Assembly (NCBI GenBank): GCA_029863605.1
Contig: JAOTVB010000018.1
Location: 20,278 to 84,277, forward strand
Length of the DNA: 64,000 nucleotides
Origin: Myxococcales bacterium
GTDB lineage: Bacteria; Myxococcota_A; Polyangia; Polyangiales; Houyiibacteriaceae
Direction of reading: 5' to 3'
Shown: piece by piece, positions 17,307 to 25,742 of the stretch
Position numbering within the stretch: position 1 is the first letter of the stretch
Layout: each line of letters begins with the position of its first letter
The notes under the pieces: model-generated
The model's database searches: none
Told to the model about the DNA's origin: nothing
Seen by the model: only the letters and a program-made list of their open reading frames with translations
Translations under genes and position numbers: made by a program

Positions 17307-17984
17307 ATGTGGATCCTCGTCGTAGGTCGAGAGGGCATCGAAGACCGCGAGGAAAGCGCTGTTGCGTGCCTTCATGAGCTCGGCTGCGAGGTCCAAACCG
17401 CGACGCTCTGGGACCGCCTCGATGAAGAGGAGCTGGCGAAGAACCCGCCCGCGGCCGTTCTGATCGAGGCCGGAGATGAGGCTGACGCGGGTCGTGCCGC
17501 CTTGGTCCGCGTCCGGGGTGCGAGTCCACTGCAAGAAGTTCCTGTCATCATCGGTGTCACCCTGAACGCCCTTTCTCGCCTCGACGTCGGCGACGGCTTC
17601 GACGATTTCGTCCTCATGCCCTACGTCCCGGCCGAGCTCTACATGCGGATTCGGCGAGTCGACTGGAGCCGCAGCGAGTTCGCCCAGCAGGAGCGCATCA
17701 AGATGGGCCCGCTGTACATCGACTTGGCGGCCCACGAAGTAAGCATCGATGGACGTCCACGTCAGCTCACCCATCAAGAGTTCGCCCTCCTCAGCTTTCT
17801 CTGCCAGAACCGCGGACGCGTTTTTTCCAGGCGGCAGCTCCTCGAGCGCGTGTGGGGAGTCGACTACTATGGAAGCAGTCGAACCGTGGACATCCACGTT
17901 CGGCGTTTGCGCATGAAGCTCGGTCTATCGGTCAGCAACCTCGAGACCGTTCGCGGGGTCGGATACAAAATGAAGGAACCGTGA
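17307..17984 (+). CDS. OmpR-type regulator with degenerate receiver domain
   Basis: This 225-residue protein has a receiver-like N-terminus (about 1-115) and a complete winged-helix output domain (about 130-225: RQLTHQEFALLSFLCQNRGR, then SRRQLLERVWG, then RTVDIHVRRLRMKLG). Receiver chemistry is missing: the acidic pair after strand 1 is replaced (ILVVGREG), the phospho-acceptor Asp position reads VLIEAG (Glu54), and the Lys of the usual KP motif is Met (VLMPY). It is therefore probably not controlled by ordinary phosphorylation. It is divergent from the GAF gene and its TGA overlaps the pdxA ATG (TGATG). Targets unknown. Confidence 0.85.
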   Translation: MWILVVGREGIEDREESAVACLHELGCEVQTATLWDRLDEEELAKNPPAAVLIEAGDEADAGRAALVRVRGASPLQEVPVIIGVTLNALSRLDVGDGFDDFVLMPYVPAELYMRIRRVDWSRSEFAQQERIKMGPLYIDLAAHEVSIDGRPRQLTHQEFALLSFLCQNRGRVFSRRQLLERVWGVDYYGSSRTVDIHVRRLRMKLGLSVSNLETVRGVGYKMKEP

Positions 17985-19000
17985 TGCTTCCACCGCTCGC
18001 GATTTCGACAGGAGATCCGGCAGGCGTCGGCCCTGTGGTGACGGCGGCGGCACTGGCCCAGTGTATCGGCGCCGACCGCGCCGTGGTCTACGGCGATGCG
18101 GCCTGGATGGAGGAGGCGCTTCGAACGCTGGGGGTGGAGTCGGTGAAGCGCATCGAATCGGCCGATGCCGCGACTCTAGCGCCAGGAGAAGTCGGTTTGG
18201 TTCACGTTGCGGATTGGCCGTTGGCGATGGTGCAGGCGAGAGCCGCCACGATCGACGGTGGCACCGTCCAATGCAACGCCCTCGACGCGGCATGCGACGC
18301 AACCATCGCCGGGCACACTCGGGCGCTGGTGACCGGGCCGGTGAGCAAAGAAGCGGTGTACCTTTCGGGGGTTTCGTTTCGCGGTCAGACCGAGCACCTT
18401 GCCCGACGAGCCGGTGTCCACGTCGAGCGGGTGACGATGATGTTTCTTGGGCCGCGGCTCAAAGTGGCGCTGGTGGCCACGCACTGGCCGATCAAGCGCG
18501 TGCCATCGACGATCACTGTCGAGCACATCAAGCGCACCGTACATCATCTCACCGATGCATTGATGCGGTGGCTTCCCGATGAGCGGCCCCTTTGCATCGA
18601 GGTCTCCGGGCTGAATCCACACGCGGGCGAGGGTGGACTCCTAGGGACCGAAGAGGAGGCCATCATCGGCCCCGCGCTCGATGACCTTCGCGACGAACCG
18701 CGGTTCTCGGGGGGCGAGGTGGAGCTCCGTGGGCCAACCCCGGCCGAGGCGGCGTTCCGCTATGCAGCCGATGGTCGTGCCCAGGGCGTCATCGCGATGT
18801 TTCACGACCAAGCCACGATCCCGTCGAAGCTGCTCGATTGGGGTCAAGCGGTGAATGTCACCTGGGGGCTTCCGTTCGTCAGGACGAGCGTCGATCACGG
18901 GGTCGCCTACGATGCGGCGGCCTCGGGGACCGCTTCCGAGAGTGGAATGATCGCCGCCATCCGCGCGGCGCAGCGCCTCACGGGTGGGACCCCTGAATGA
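17984..19000 (+). CDS. pdxA: 4-hydroxythreonine-4-phosphate dehydrogenase
   Basis: This 338-residue enzyme belongs to the PdxA family, which oxidises 4-phosphohydroxy-L-threonine in pyridoxal phosphate synthesis. It shows ISTGDPAGVGP at the N-terminus, LVTGPVSKEAV, the first metal His in FRGQTEHLA, ALVATHWPIKRVP, GLNPHAGEGGLLGTEE and the metal-binding AMFHDQATIPSKL near the end. Length is normal. It overlaps the regulator gene by one base and the uvrA ATG by four. Some PdxA paralogues act in catabolism, and the unusual neighbours leave that open. Confidence 0.88.
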   Translation: MLPPLAISTGDPAGVGPVVTAAALAQCIGADRAVVYGDAAWMEEALRTLGVESVKRIESADAATLAPGEVGLVHVADWPLAMVQARAATIDGGTVQCNALDAACDATIAGHTRALVTGPVSKEAVYLSGVSFRGQTEHLARRAGVHVERVTMMFLGPRLKVALVATHWPIKRVPSTITVEHIKRTVHHLTDALMRWLPDERPLCIEVSGLNPHAGEGGLLGTEEEAIIGPALDDLRDEPRFSGGEVELRGPTPAEAAFRYAADGRAQGVIAMFHDQATIPSKLLDWGQAVNVTWGLPFVRTSVDHGVAYDAAASGTASESGMIAAIRAAQRLTGGTPE

Positions 19001-21777
19001 GCGCGGACATCGTCATCCGCGGCGCTCGCGAGCACAACCTCAAGAACGTGAACGTCAACCTGCCGCGGGGCCGACTCACGGTGGTCACTGGGCCCAGCGG
19101 AAGCGGCAAGTCGAGCCTGGTATTCGACACCCTTTACGCCGAAGGGCAGCGCCGATATGTCGAGTCATTGAGCGGACATGCGCGACGAATCTTGACAAAG
19201 CTTCCGCGTCCGAACGTCGACGTGATCGAGGGGCTCTGCCCGGCGATCGCGGTCCGGGAGCGGGCTCCCTCGCGCAGCCCCCGCTCCACTGTCGGCACCC
19301 TGACGGAGATCGCCGATTACCTGCGGGTTCTGTTTGCGACCCTCGGCGAGGTCCATTGCCCGGAGTGCGGCGAGCGACTGATGGCGCACTCGAGCACCCA
19401 AGTCGCGCAGGAGACGTTACGCCTCCCGGAGGGAACCCCGTTTTCGGTTTTGGCTCCGGTCGTCCGTGCCGGGGAGGGCGCTCCGGAGCTAGTATTGAAC
19501 AACCTTCGGGCGAAAGGCTTTGTCCGCCTGCGCGTAGACGATGCGGCGGTCGACCTCGAAGACCTGTCGAAGCTGCCCGAGGGCGCCGCGGTGGACGTGG
19601 TGATCGACCGGCTGTCGGTTCGAGACGCGATCGACTCGCGCCTCGCCGAAGCGGTCGAGCTCGCCTACCAGATGAGTGATGGGTTTGCGGTCGTCCGGGA
19701 ACACGGGGGCCACCGGCGCCGATACTCCGAGCGCTATGCGTGCTTCGAGGGGCACGCGTCGATTCCAAAGGTCACCCCCCGTCTCTTTTCGTTCAACACG
19801 CCGCTTGGTGCGTGCCCGAGCTGCGACGGTTTGGGGCGAACCCGGGTGTTCAAAGAAGAGCTGGCGATTCCAGATCCCAGGCGATCGATGCGTGGCGGCG
19901 CAGTCGCTGCCTGGGGCAAAGCCGGGCTCGCGTACCACCGTTCGATGCTCGAGAAGGTGGCGAGAGCCGGCGTCGACCTCGACGCTCCCCTCGAAGAGCT
20001 ACCGAAGAAGCAAAGACGTATCGCTCTAGAGGGGGGTGCGGGCTTCGAGGGCGTGTTGCCGGGGCTCGAGCGACGCGCTCGGGAGTACGCGCGTCGAAAG
20101 CTAGCCGAAGGCGGTGACGAAGAGCGGGTGCTCGAGTTTCTCGACGACGAGCTCGGGCAGTTTGCGCGCATGGAGACGTGTACTGCATGTCAGGGGTCCC
20201 GCCTCAATCCAAACGCCCGCTCGGTCCGCGTTGGCGAGCTGACGATCGATCGTGCCAGCGCGTTCGACATCCTTCGTCTTCGAAGGTGGGTGCAGGAGCT
20301 CACCTGGCCTGCTTCGCTGGAACCGGCGGCACGGCCGCTGGTGCAATCGATCATAGACCGCGTTTCCTTCCTCGAGCGGGTCGGGCTCGACTATTTAAGC
20401 CTCGATCGCGGCGCGAGCTCGCTGTCGGCTGGAGAGGCCCAGCGGGTGCATCTCGCCACTCAGCTCGGTGCTCGTCTCTCCGGGGTGCTGTACGTGCTCG
20501 ACGAGCCGACGGCGGGTCTTCATTCGGCCGACGCTGAACGGCTTCTCTCGACTATCCGCGAGCTCAGAGACAACGGGAACACCCTCGTCGTGGTCGAGCA
20601 CGACCGACAGACCACTCGCGCCGCGGATCACCTCGTCGAAATGGGACCTGGCGCGGGGGAGCGAGGAGGTGAGGTCGTGGCCGAGGGCGACGTCGATGCA
20701 GTGATGGCCGACGACGCCTCGCTCACCGGCGCTTATCTTTCCGGACGCCGTCAGGTTCCCACCCCAGAGCGGCCCCGCGCGACATCGTCCGGGACGATCG
20801 ACATTCGCGTCGATGAGCTACACAACCTCCGGGGGCTACGCGCCGAGTTCCCGCTTCGCACCCTGTGTTGCGTGACGGGAGTGAGCGGAAGTGGAAAAAG
20901 CACACTCGTGGTCGACGCGTTGCTTCCGGCCGTTCGGGAGAAGTTGGGATTATTGGCAGAGGTCCCGCCTGGCGTAGTGCTCGAAGGGGGGCTTAGCCTT
21001 GCGCGCGTGTCGTACGTCGACGCGACGCCGATCGGTAGAAGCGCGCGCTCGAACCCGGCGACCTATCTGGGGGTCCTCTCGCCGCTCCGCGACCTGTTTG
21101 CAGGGCTTCCCGAAGCCCGTGCGCGCGGCTATCGCGCCGGTCGCTTCAGCTTCAACACCAAGGGAGGGCGCTGCGCAGCATGTAAAGGCGAGGGCGTGCA
21201 GCGGATCGAAATGCAGCTGCTGCCAGACGCCGAAGTCGAATGCGAGCTCTGTAGCGGTCGCCGCTACAACGACGAAACCCTTCAGATTCGTTATCGCGGC
21301 CTCAACATCGCCGAGGTGCTGGCTTTGTCTGTCGAAGAGGCACGCACGCTCTTCGAAGCCGTCCCCGCGATCCGGTCCCGGCTCGACGCCTTGTTGCGGG
21401 TGGGCCTCGGTTACCTCGAGCTTGGGCGCAGATCGACCACGCTGAGCGGTGGTGAAGCACAGCGGGTCAAGCTCGCCCGAGACCTCGCCCAGCCCGCGCG
21501 AAACCCGACTCTCTACATCTTCGATGAGCCTACCCGTGGTCTGCACTTCGTCGATGTCGAACAACTGGTTTCCGTTCTGCAGCAACTCGTGGAGGATGGG
21601 CACACCGTGATCGCGGTAGAACACCAACTCGACGTGATCCGAAATGCCGACTTCATCCTCGACCTCGGCCCCGGCTCAGGCCCGTCTGGCGGGCGCATCG
21701 TCGCCTCGGGCCCTCCCGCCGTCATCGCCGCCTCCCCGGACTCCGCCACCGGCCGCTACCTATCCTCCGACCGGTAA
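18997..21777 (+). CDS. uvrA: UvrA-family excinuclease ABC subunit A
   Basis: This 926-residue DNA-damage sensor carries two ABC ATPase units. The first has Walker A GPSGSGKSS (residues 32-40), signature SLSAGEAQRV and Walker B VLDEPTAGLH; the second has GVSGSGKST, LSGGEAQRV and IFDEPTRGLH. A UvrB-binding insertion is present after VHCPECGERL. One zinc module is intact (CAACKGEG ... CELCSG). The other is altered: before TPRLFSFNTPLGACPSCDGLG the usual CxxC pair reads YACFEGH, with one Cys lost. It could be the main UvrA or a paralogue. It is coupled to pdxA by ATGA. Confidence 0.88.
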   Translation: MSADIVIRGAREHNLKNVNVNLPRGRLTVVTGPSGSGKSSLVFDTLYAEGQRRYVESLSGHARRILTKLPRPNVDVIEGLCPAIAVRERAPSRSPRSTVGTLTEIADYLRVLFATLGEVHCPECGERLMAHSSTQVAQETLRLPEGTPFSVLAPVVRAGEGAPELVLNNLRAKGFVRLRVDDAAVDLEDLSKLPEGAAVDVVIDRLSVRDAIDSRLAEAVELAYQMSDGFAVVREHGGHRRRYSERYACFEGHASIPKVTPRLFSFNTPLGACPSCDGLGRTRVFKEELAIPDPRRSMRGGAVAAWGKAGLAYHRSMLEKVARAGVDLDAPLEELPKKQRRIALEGGAGFEGVLPGLERRAREYARRKLAEGGDEERVLEFLDDELGQFARMETCTACQGSRLNPNARSVRVGELTIDRASAFDILRLRRWVQELTWPASLEPAARPLVQSIIDRVSFLERVGLDYLSLDRGASSLSAGEAQRVHLATQLGARLSGVLYVLDEPTAGLHSADAERLLSTIRELRDNGNTLVVVEHDRQTTRAADHLVEMGPGAGERGGEVVAEGDVDAVMADDASLTGAYLSGRRQVPTPERPRATSSGTIDIRVDELHNLRGLRAEFPLRTLCCVTGVSGSGKSTLVVDALLPAVREKLGLLAEVPPGVVLEGGLSLARVSYVDATPIGRSARSNPATYLGVLSPLRDLFAGLPEARARGYRAGRFSFNTKGGRCAACKGEGVQRIEMQLLPDAEVECELCSGRRYNDETLQIRYRGLNIAEVLALSVEEARTLFEAVPAIRSRLDALLRVGLGYLELGRRSTTLSGGEAQRVKLARDLAQPARNPTLYIFDEPTRGLHFVDVEQLVSVLQQLVEDGHTVIAVEHQLDVIRNADFILDLGPGSGPSGGRIVASGPPAVIAASPDSATGRYLSSDR

Positions 21778-21885
21778 CAGTGAAAGCGTCAGTGTGCTCA
21801 CTCTGCGTCAACCGGTGACCCGAGCCGGGCCGCCACCGATGGGGCTTCGTCGGCCGAGTTGATCCGGTCTTGACGCTGTCGCTTT
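21778..21885. other. Spacer between convergent genes
   Basis: This 108-base gap between uvrA and the convergent ATP-grasp gene has loosely complementary ends (GAAAGCG near the left, CGCTTTC near the right). That may support a long imperfect stem, but no clean terminator with a U-tract was seen. Confidence 0.3.
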
Positions 21886-23199
21886 CTAACCGGCGTGGAG
21901 GGAACGGCTGAATGCGTCGCCTACGGTGACGCACGCCTGACGCACTTCGAGCTCGCCTCCGACGAGGATCGCGAGCGGGTTGACCTCCACGGCTTCGATT
22001 TGATCCCGCCATTGGTGCACGAATGCGGCCAGTCGCATCAGCACGTCGCCGATCGCGCTCACCGCTTGCTTTCGTTCCTGAGCACTGCCCTCGAGCAAGA
22101 GAGAGCTGCCACGGAGCCTGAGCAGGACCCGTTCGAGCGCCCGCGCCGTGGCCGGCAAGACAGTTTGTGTGTTGTCTCCCGAAGCCCGACCATGGGGGTC
22201 CGCAAAGCCGATCTCAGCGAGCACGGGACCGCTCGGTAGCGGTTCCATCCGGACGCGTAACAAGGTCCGCGCCATCGTCGACTCGCTCACGGTGACCCCG
22301 AGGAGCCGCGCGTTTTTGGAGCGGCTCTTGGCTAGCGCCAGGATCTGTCGATACGCTTCTCGCGCCTGTGCGGCTGAGAACACTTCGGCGGAGAGGTCGG
22401 GGTGATCCCAAAGTCGGAGATCCGGTGATGCAAGCGCGACCCGTGCCGGAAACCCGATCCGTGATGCTTCGGATGCGGCTCTCGAGGGCGTCGCACACAG
22501 CTCTTCGAGAGGCAGGGGCACGTCGTAGGGACCGAGGGCTGCTTTACTCGCGGGGTCGGAAAGCGCGCGCTTGGGACCCAAGATCGTATCGAGCACCGCG
22601 TCGGCTTCGACCCCTTGCACCACTGGCACCTTCGGTCGCGATGCTCCGTGGGAGGCTCGCAACGCTCGAAGCGCTGCCGCCACGTCTCGCGGGGTACCGA
22701 TTGGACAACTGGCGCCCGCATGGTTTACGTGCGCGATGAGCCCATCGTCGATCCGGACGAACCGGCCTTCGGCGGGGTGGCTGACGCTATCGCCTAGCCG
22801 AATCCGGTCCGCCGAGGGGAGCTCTTTGGTCGTCGCCGCCCAGGGGTGCTCCGTCGGAAGCTCGAGGAGCCCGGCAATCGCCACCATTGGGCCGGTCTCG
22901 TGGACCGCCGGCAGCCCGAGGTCGTGCAAGAGGCCGAGCGGTTGCGGGCCCATGATCGCGAGGGGAACCGTCGCTTCGCGGGCCCTCATCGCCTCGGCGA
23001 GCTGGACGCCTTGATCGGCCGTGATCCCGCGTTCGAGCGCGAGCGCTGTAGGCTCGCCCGCAGATACCGTCACGATCGCCGTTTCCGCAGGCTTGTCCGC
23101 CACGATCGCCTCGACCGATAAACCGATTCGTTCGGCGTCGCGCGCCACATCGACCGCCAGCTCAGGGCAGTCACAAACCATGCTCCACGCCTTCGGCAT
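21886..23199 (-). CDS. ATP-grasp acyl-CoA synthetase (NDP-forming)-like protein
   Basis: This 437-residue protein has a C-terminal half resembling the ATP-grasp (beta) part of NDP-forming acyl-CoA synthetases: EASRIGFPARVALASPDLRL, REAYRQILALAKSRSKNARL, PVLAEIGFADPHG and IEAVEVNPLAILVGGELEVR. The middle (FVRIDDGLIAHVNHAGASCP) recalls a succinyl-CoA-ligase-like segment. The usual N-terminal CoA-binding motif is missing, so activity is uncertain. The start is ambiguous: ATG at 23199 is used, a GTG at 23259 would add 20 residues. It stands alone, convergent with uvrA. Confidence 0.62.
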   Translation of the reverse strand: MPKAWSMVCDCPELAVDVARDAERIGLSVEAIVADKPAETAIVTVSAGEPTALALERGITADQGVQLAEAMRAREATVPLAIMGPQPLGLLHDLGLPAVHETGPMVAIAGLLELPTEHPWAATTKELPSADRIRLGDSVSHPAEGRFVRIDDGLIAHVNHAGASCPIGTPRDVAAALRALRASHGASRPKVPVVQGVEADAVLDTILGPKRALSDPASKAALGPYDVPLPLEELCATPSRAASEASRIGFPARVALASPDLRLWDHPDLSAEVFSAAQAREAYRQILALAKSRSKNARLLGVTVSESTMARTLLRVRMEPLPSGPVLAEIGFADPHGRASGDNTQTVLPATARALERVLLRLRGSSLLLEGSAQERKQAVSAIGDVLMRLAAFVHQWRDQIEAVEVNPLAILVGGELEVRQACVTVGDAFSRSLHAG

Positions 23200-23335
23200 C
23201 GCCGTCAGCGAAGGATACCGCCCTCTGGCACCTGCGCCACTTCCCCGACCCCCAATCACGTTAGGAATTCGGCAGTCAGCACGGAGCGCTGGATCGCAAA
23301 TATCGCTTCACTTTGAAGTTTGGTGCGCCGCGCGC

Positions 23336-23363
23336 TTGACGCCCTCGACGACGCGGTGATAAT
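23336..23363 (+). promoter_or_regulatory. Sigma-70-type promoter of the sensor gene
   Basis: TTGACG (23336-23341) and GATAAT (23358-23363) are 16 bases apart, preceded by the TG of an extended -10-like context. The leader of about 70 bases holds two small hairpins (CCCCTGATCAACGGGG and CTCATCCTGATGAG) just before the ATG at 23441. Confidence 0.6.
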
Positions 23364-23440
23364 CCGGGCTCGGTCGGTGCAAATCCCCTGATCAACGGGG
23401 GAATTGGCCCTGGGGGGCTCATCCTGATGAGAGACGCGGC

Positions 23441-24892
23441 ATGCGCCTGAAGCTTATTGCGGGCAACATCATCGTGGTGCTGCTCGTCGGGTTGGGGTCG
23501 TACTTGGTGGTGCGAACCCAGCTTCAAACCGGGCTCTCGAGGGCTCTCGAAGGGCGGATCGACGAGGATTCCGAGTTGTTCGAGCGGTCCTGGCGGGCTG
23601 ATGGAGCCAGACTCGTCGAAGGGGTTTCGGACCGCGCGTCGAGCACTCAGGTTCGATATGTCTTCACGGCTTCCGGCGAACAGAAGCGACGCGGCCGTGC
23701 ATTCTCCGCGGCCCAGGCGGTTTCCAAGTGGTTCCAAGATCCGGCCCGTGGGCGTCGCGGGCGCCCTCACATCGTGGCGGTCATCGACGAAACCGGTCGG
23801 GTTATTGCGCGGGACACCGATCCGAATCGCATGGTCGGTCAGTCGCTCCTCAACGCCGTTCCCGTCGTTCGGCAGGTCCTCGCGAGCGGGGCCGCACGCT
23901 ACGGAATCTGGCTCGATCAGGACAAGCTCGTCCAGGTCGCCCTCGCTGCGGTTCGAAACGACGAGGGCGGCATCGTCGGAACGCTGCTGGTCGGTTACGA
24001 TCTTTCGAACGGATTTGCGCAGCGCGAGGGTAAGCTGATAGGGCACGACCTGCTCTTCATCACCTCCGACAAAATCTACAGCACCTCGACCTCCGTCGGC
24101 GTGCGCGATGCGCTGCAGGAGGCGCTATACTCGGTCCCCCTCGACAAAGGCACTAAGACAGCACTTCAGGGGAAACGCACGGCCCCTTGGAAGACGACGT
24201 TGCGAGGTGACGACTACGTCGGCGTGACCGCATCTTTGCCCGACGTGTCTGGTGTAGAAGCGGGCTACGTGATCCTTGCCCATCACGGCAAGACCACGGA
24301 GCTCGCAGGCGTGGCCACGATGATCCTCTGGCTGACCTTGCTCGGGCTCATCGGGGTGACGATTTATGGGTTCATCGTGGCCAACAACATCATGGAGCCC
24401 ATCGAACGGATGGAGGACGACATCTTGGCAGTCATCAACGGGCGCGGTGACGTCCGGCTCGAGATCGAGACGGCCGAGCTCGGTGGCCTGTCGTATCGCG
24501 TGAACCAGCTGATCAATCTATTCATGGGGGTGGCAGAGGAAGACGAAGAAGGCCGGGCCGTGACGAGCAGCGGCGGCTGGGACGCGATCACCACTGGCCA
24601 GGAGCTCCCCGCGACGAGCTCCGTCAGCGGGCCGGTACAAGACGACGATCCCGAAGCGGAAGCGCTCGCCGCGCAACCCGAAGGTCAGTACTACGCGCAG
24701 CTCTTCCAGGACTACATCGCTGCGAAGCAATCGGTCGGGGAAGACGTCTCGAACATTCCCGAGGACCGCTTTATCGAACGGATTCGGGGCAACGCCGAGC
24801 ATCTCCTCAAGAAGCACGGGGCGCGGATGGTGCGCTTCAAGGTCGAGACCATCGGCGGGCAGGTGAGTCTCAAGCCGGTGGTTATCCACTGA
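23441..24892 (+). CDS. Cache-type membrane sensor with MXAN_5187-like C-terminal domain
   Basis: This 483-residue inner-membrane protein has a first helix at residues 5-25 and a second near 285-308 (TMILWLTLLGLIGVTIYGFI). Between them lies a periplasmic Cache-like sensor (VIDETGRVIARDTDPNRMVG, VRNDEGGIVGTLLVGYDLSN). After a HAMP-like stretch (NNIMEPIERMEDDILAVING) comes an acidic linker and a conserved tail (YYAQLFQDYIAAKQSVGEDV, then RMVRFKVETIGGQVSLKPVV), which resembles the myxobacterial MXAN_5187 C-terminal domain. No kinase or methyl-accepting region is present, so output is unknown. It has its own promoter. Confidence 0.75.
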   Translation: MRLKLIAGNIIVVLLVGLGSYLVVRTQLQTGLSRALEGRIDEDSELFERSWRADGARLVEGVSDRASSTQVRYVFTASGEQKRRGRAFSAAQAVSKWFQDPARGRRGRPHIVAVIDETGRVIARDTDPNRMVGQSLLNAVPVVRQVLASGAARYGIWLDQDKLVQVALAAVRNDEGGIVGTLLVGYDLSNGFAQREGKLIGHDLLFITSDKIYSTSTSVGVRDALQEALYSVPLDKGTKTALQGKRTAPWKTTLRGDDYVGVTASLPDVSGVEAGYVILAHHGKTTELAGVATMILWLTLLGLIGVTIYGFIVANNIMEPIERMEDDILAVINGRGDVRLEIETAELGGLSYRVNQLINLFMGVAEEDEEGRAVTSSGGWDAITTGQELPATSSVSGPVQDDDPEAEALAAQPEGQYYAQLFQDYIAAKQSVGEDVSNIPEDRFIERIRGNAEHLLKKHGARMVRFKVETIGGQVSLKPVVIH

Positions 24893-24964
24893 CCCGGGGC
24901 TTCTGCGATCGAGGGACGCATCTCGTTGCGCCAGCCGTCCGTTCGGCCTACGCCTTGTCGCGTC

Positions 24965-25684
24965 ATGGGGTTGTTCGATGTCTTCAAGGGCGGTGGTGGC
25001 GGGATCACAAAGCACGTTGCCCGCGTCGCCAACAAGCGGGCTCAGCAGCACGAGCGCTGGGAATCCATCCAGGTCCTCGCCGCCGACGGCTCCGAGGAGG
25101 CCCTCCGAGCGCTTCTGACTCGCTTTACGGTTCGGGTGGACCCAAGCATCACCGACGGCGAGGAGAAGAACGCCGCCTTTCAGGGGATTGTGCAGAACGG
25201 TGATGCGGCGATAGGTCCGGTCCGCGACTTCCTCGAGGCCGCCGACACCCTCGCGTGGCCGCTCAAGATCCTCAGAGAGCTTCAAACAGAGGAAGAGGTC
25301 ACAGCGACGCTCATCGAGCTCCTCTCGAAGATGGACACCGAGTACGAGCGCGATCCACAAAAAAAGATCGACGTCATTGCGAGCCTCGAGGAGCGCAATG
25401 ACCCTCGAATCGTTGGGGCGGTGACCCGGTTTCTCAGGGACATGAATGAGACGGCGCGCTTCCACGCCGTCTGCGCGATCTTCGCGCAACCTGAAGCCGA
25501 GGAAGCCATTGAGGCCCTGAACGAAGCGCTCCTCGCTGAAGAGAGTGTCCGCGTGAGGATGATGATCCTAGACGGATTCGTCGAGCGAGATTGGAGGATC
25601 ACCGAGTCGAAGGACGAGGTGCTGAAGAAGCTGCCGACGGGATACTCGCTCGGGAAAAAGGGCGAGGTCCGAAAGAGACAGTGA
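24965..25684 (+). CDS. HEAT-repeat-like protein
   Basis: This 239-residue cytoplasmic protein starts MGLFDVFKGGGGG. Helical pairs typical of HEAT repeats follow (SIQVLAADGSEEALRALLTR, AAFQGIVQNGDAAIGPVRDF, ARFHAVCAIFAQPEAEEAIE, VRVRMMILDGFVERDW). Such proteins are protein-interaction scaffolds. The ATG at 24965 is preferred over a start 39 bases earlier because the MGLFD opening looks complete. It is 72 bases downstream of the sensor gene on the same strand and may be co-transcribed with it. Partner unknown. Confidence 0.72.
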   Translation: MGLFDVFKGGGGGITKHVARVANKRAQQHERWESIQVLAADGSEEALRALLTRFTVRVDPSITDGEEKNAAFQGIVQNGDAAIGPVRDFLEAADTLAWPLKILRELQTEEEVTATLIELLSKMDTEYERDPQKKIDVIASLEERNDPRIVGAVTRFLRDMNETARFHAVCAIFAQPEAEEAIEALNEALLAEESVRVRMMILDGFVERDWRITESKDEVLKKLPTGYSLGKKGEVRKRQ

Positions 25685-25742
25685 CAAGGTGCGGGGCAGC
25701 CTCACCCCGCAAAGTGACTTCGTCTCGACGGGGTGTCAGCGA

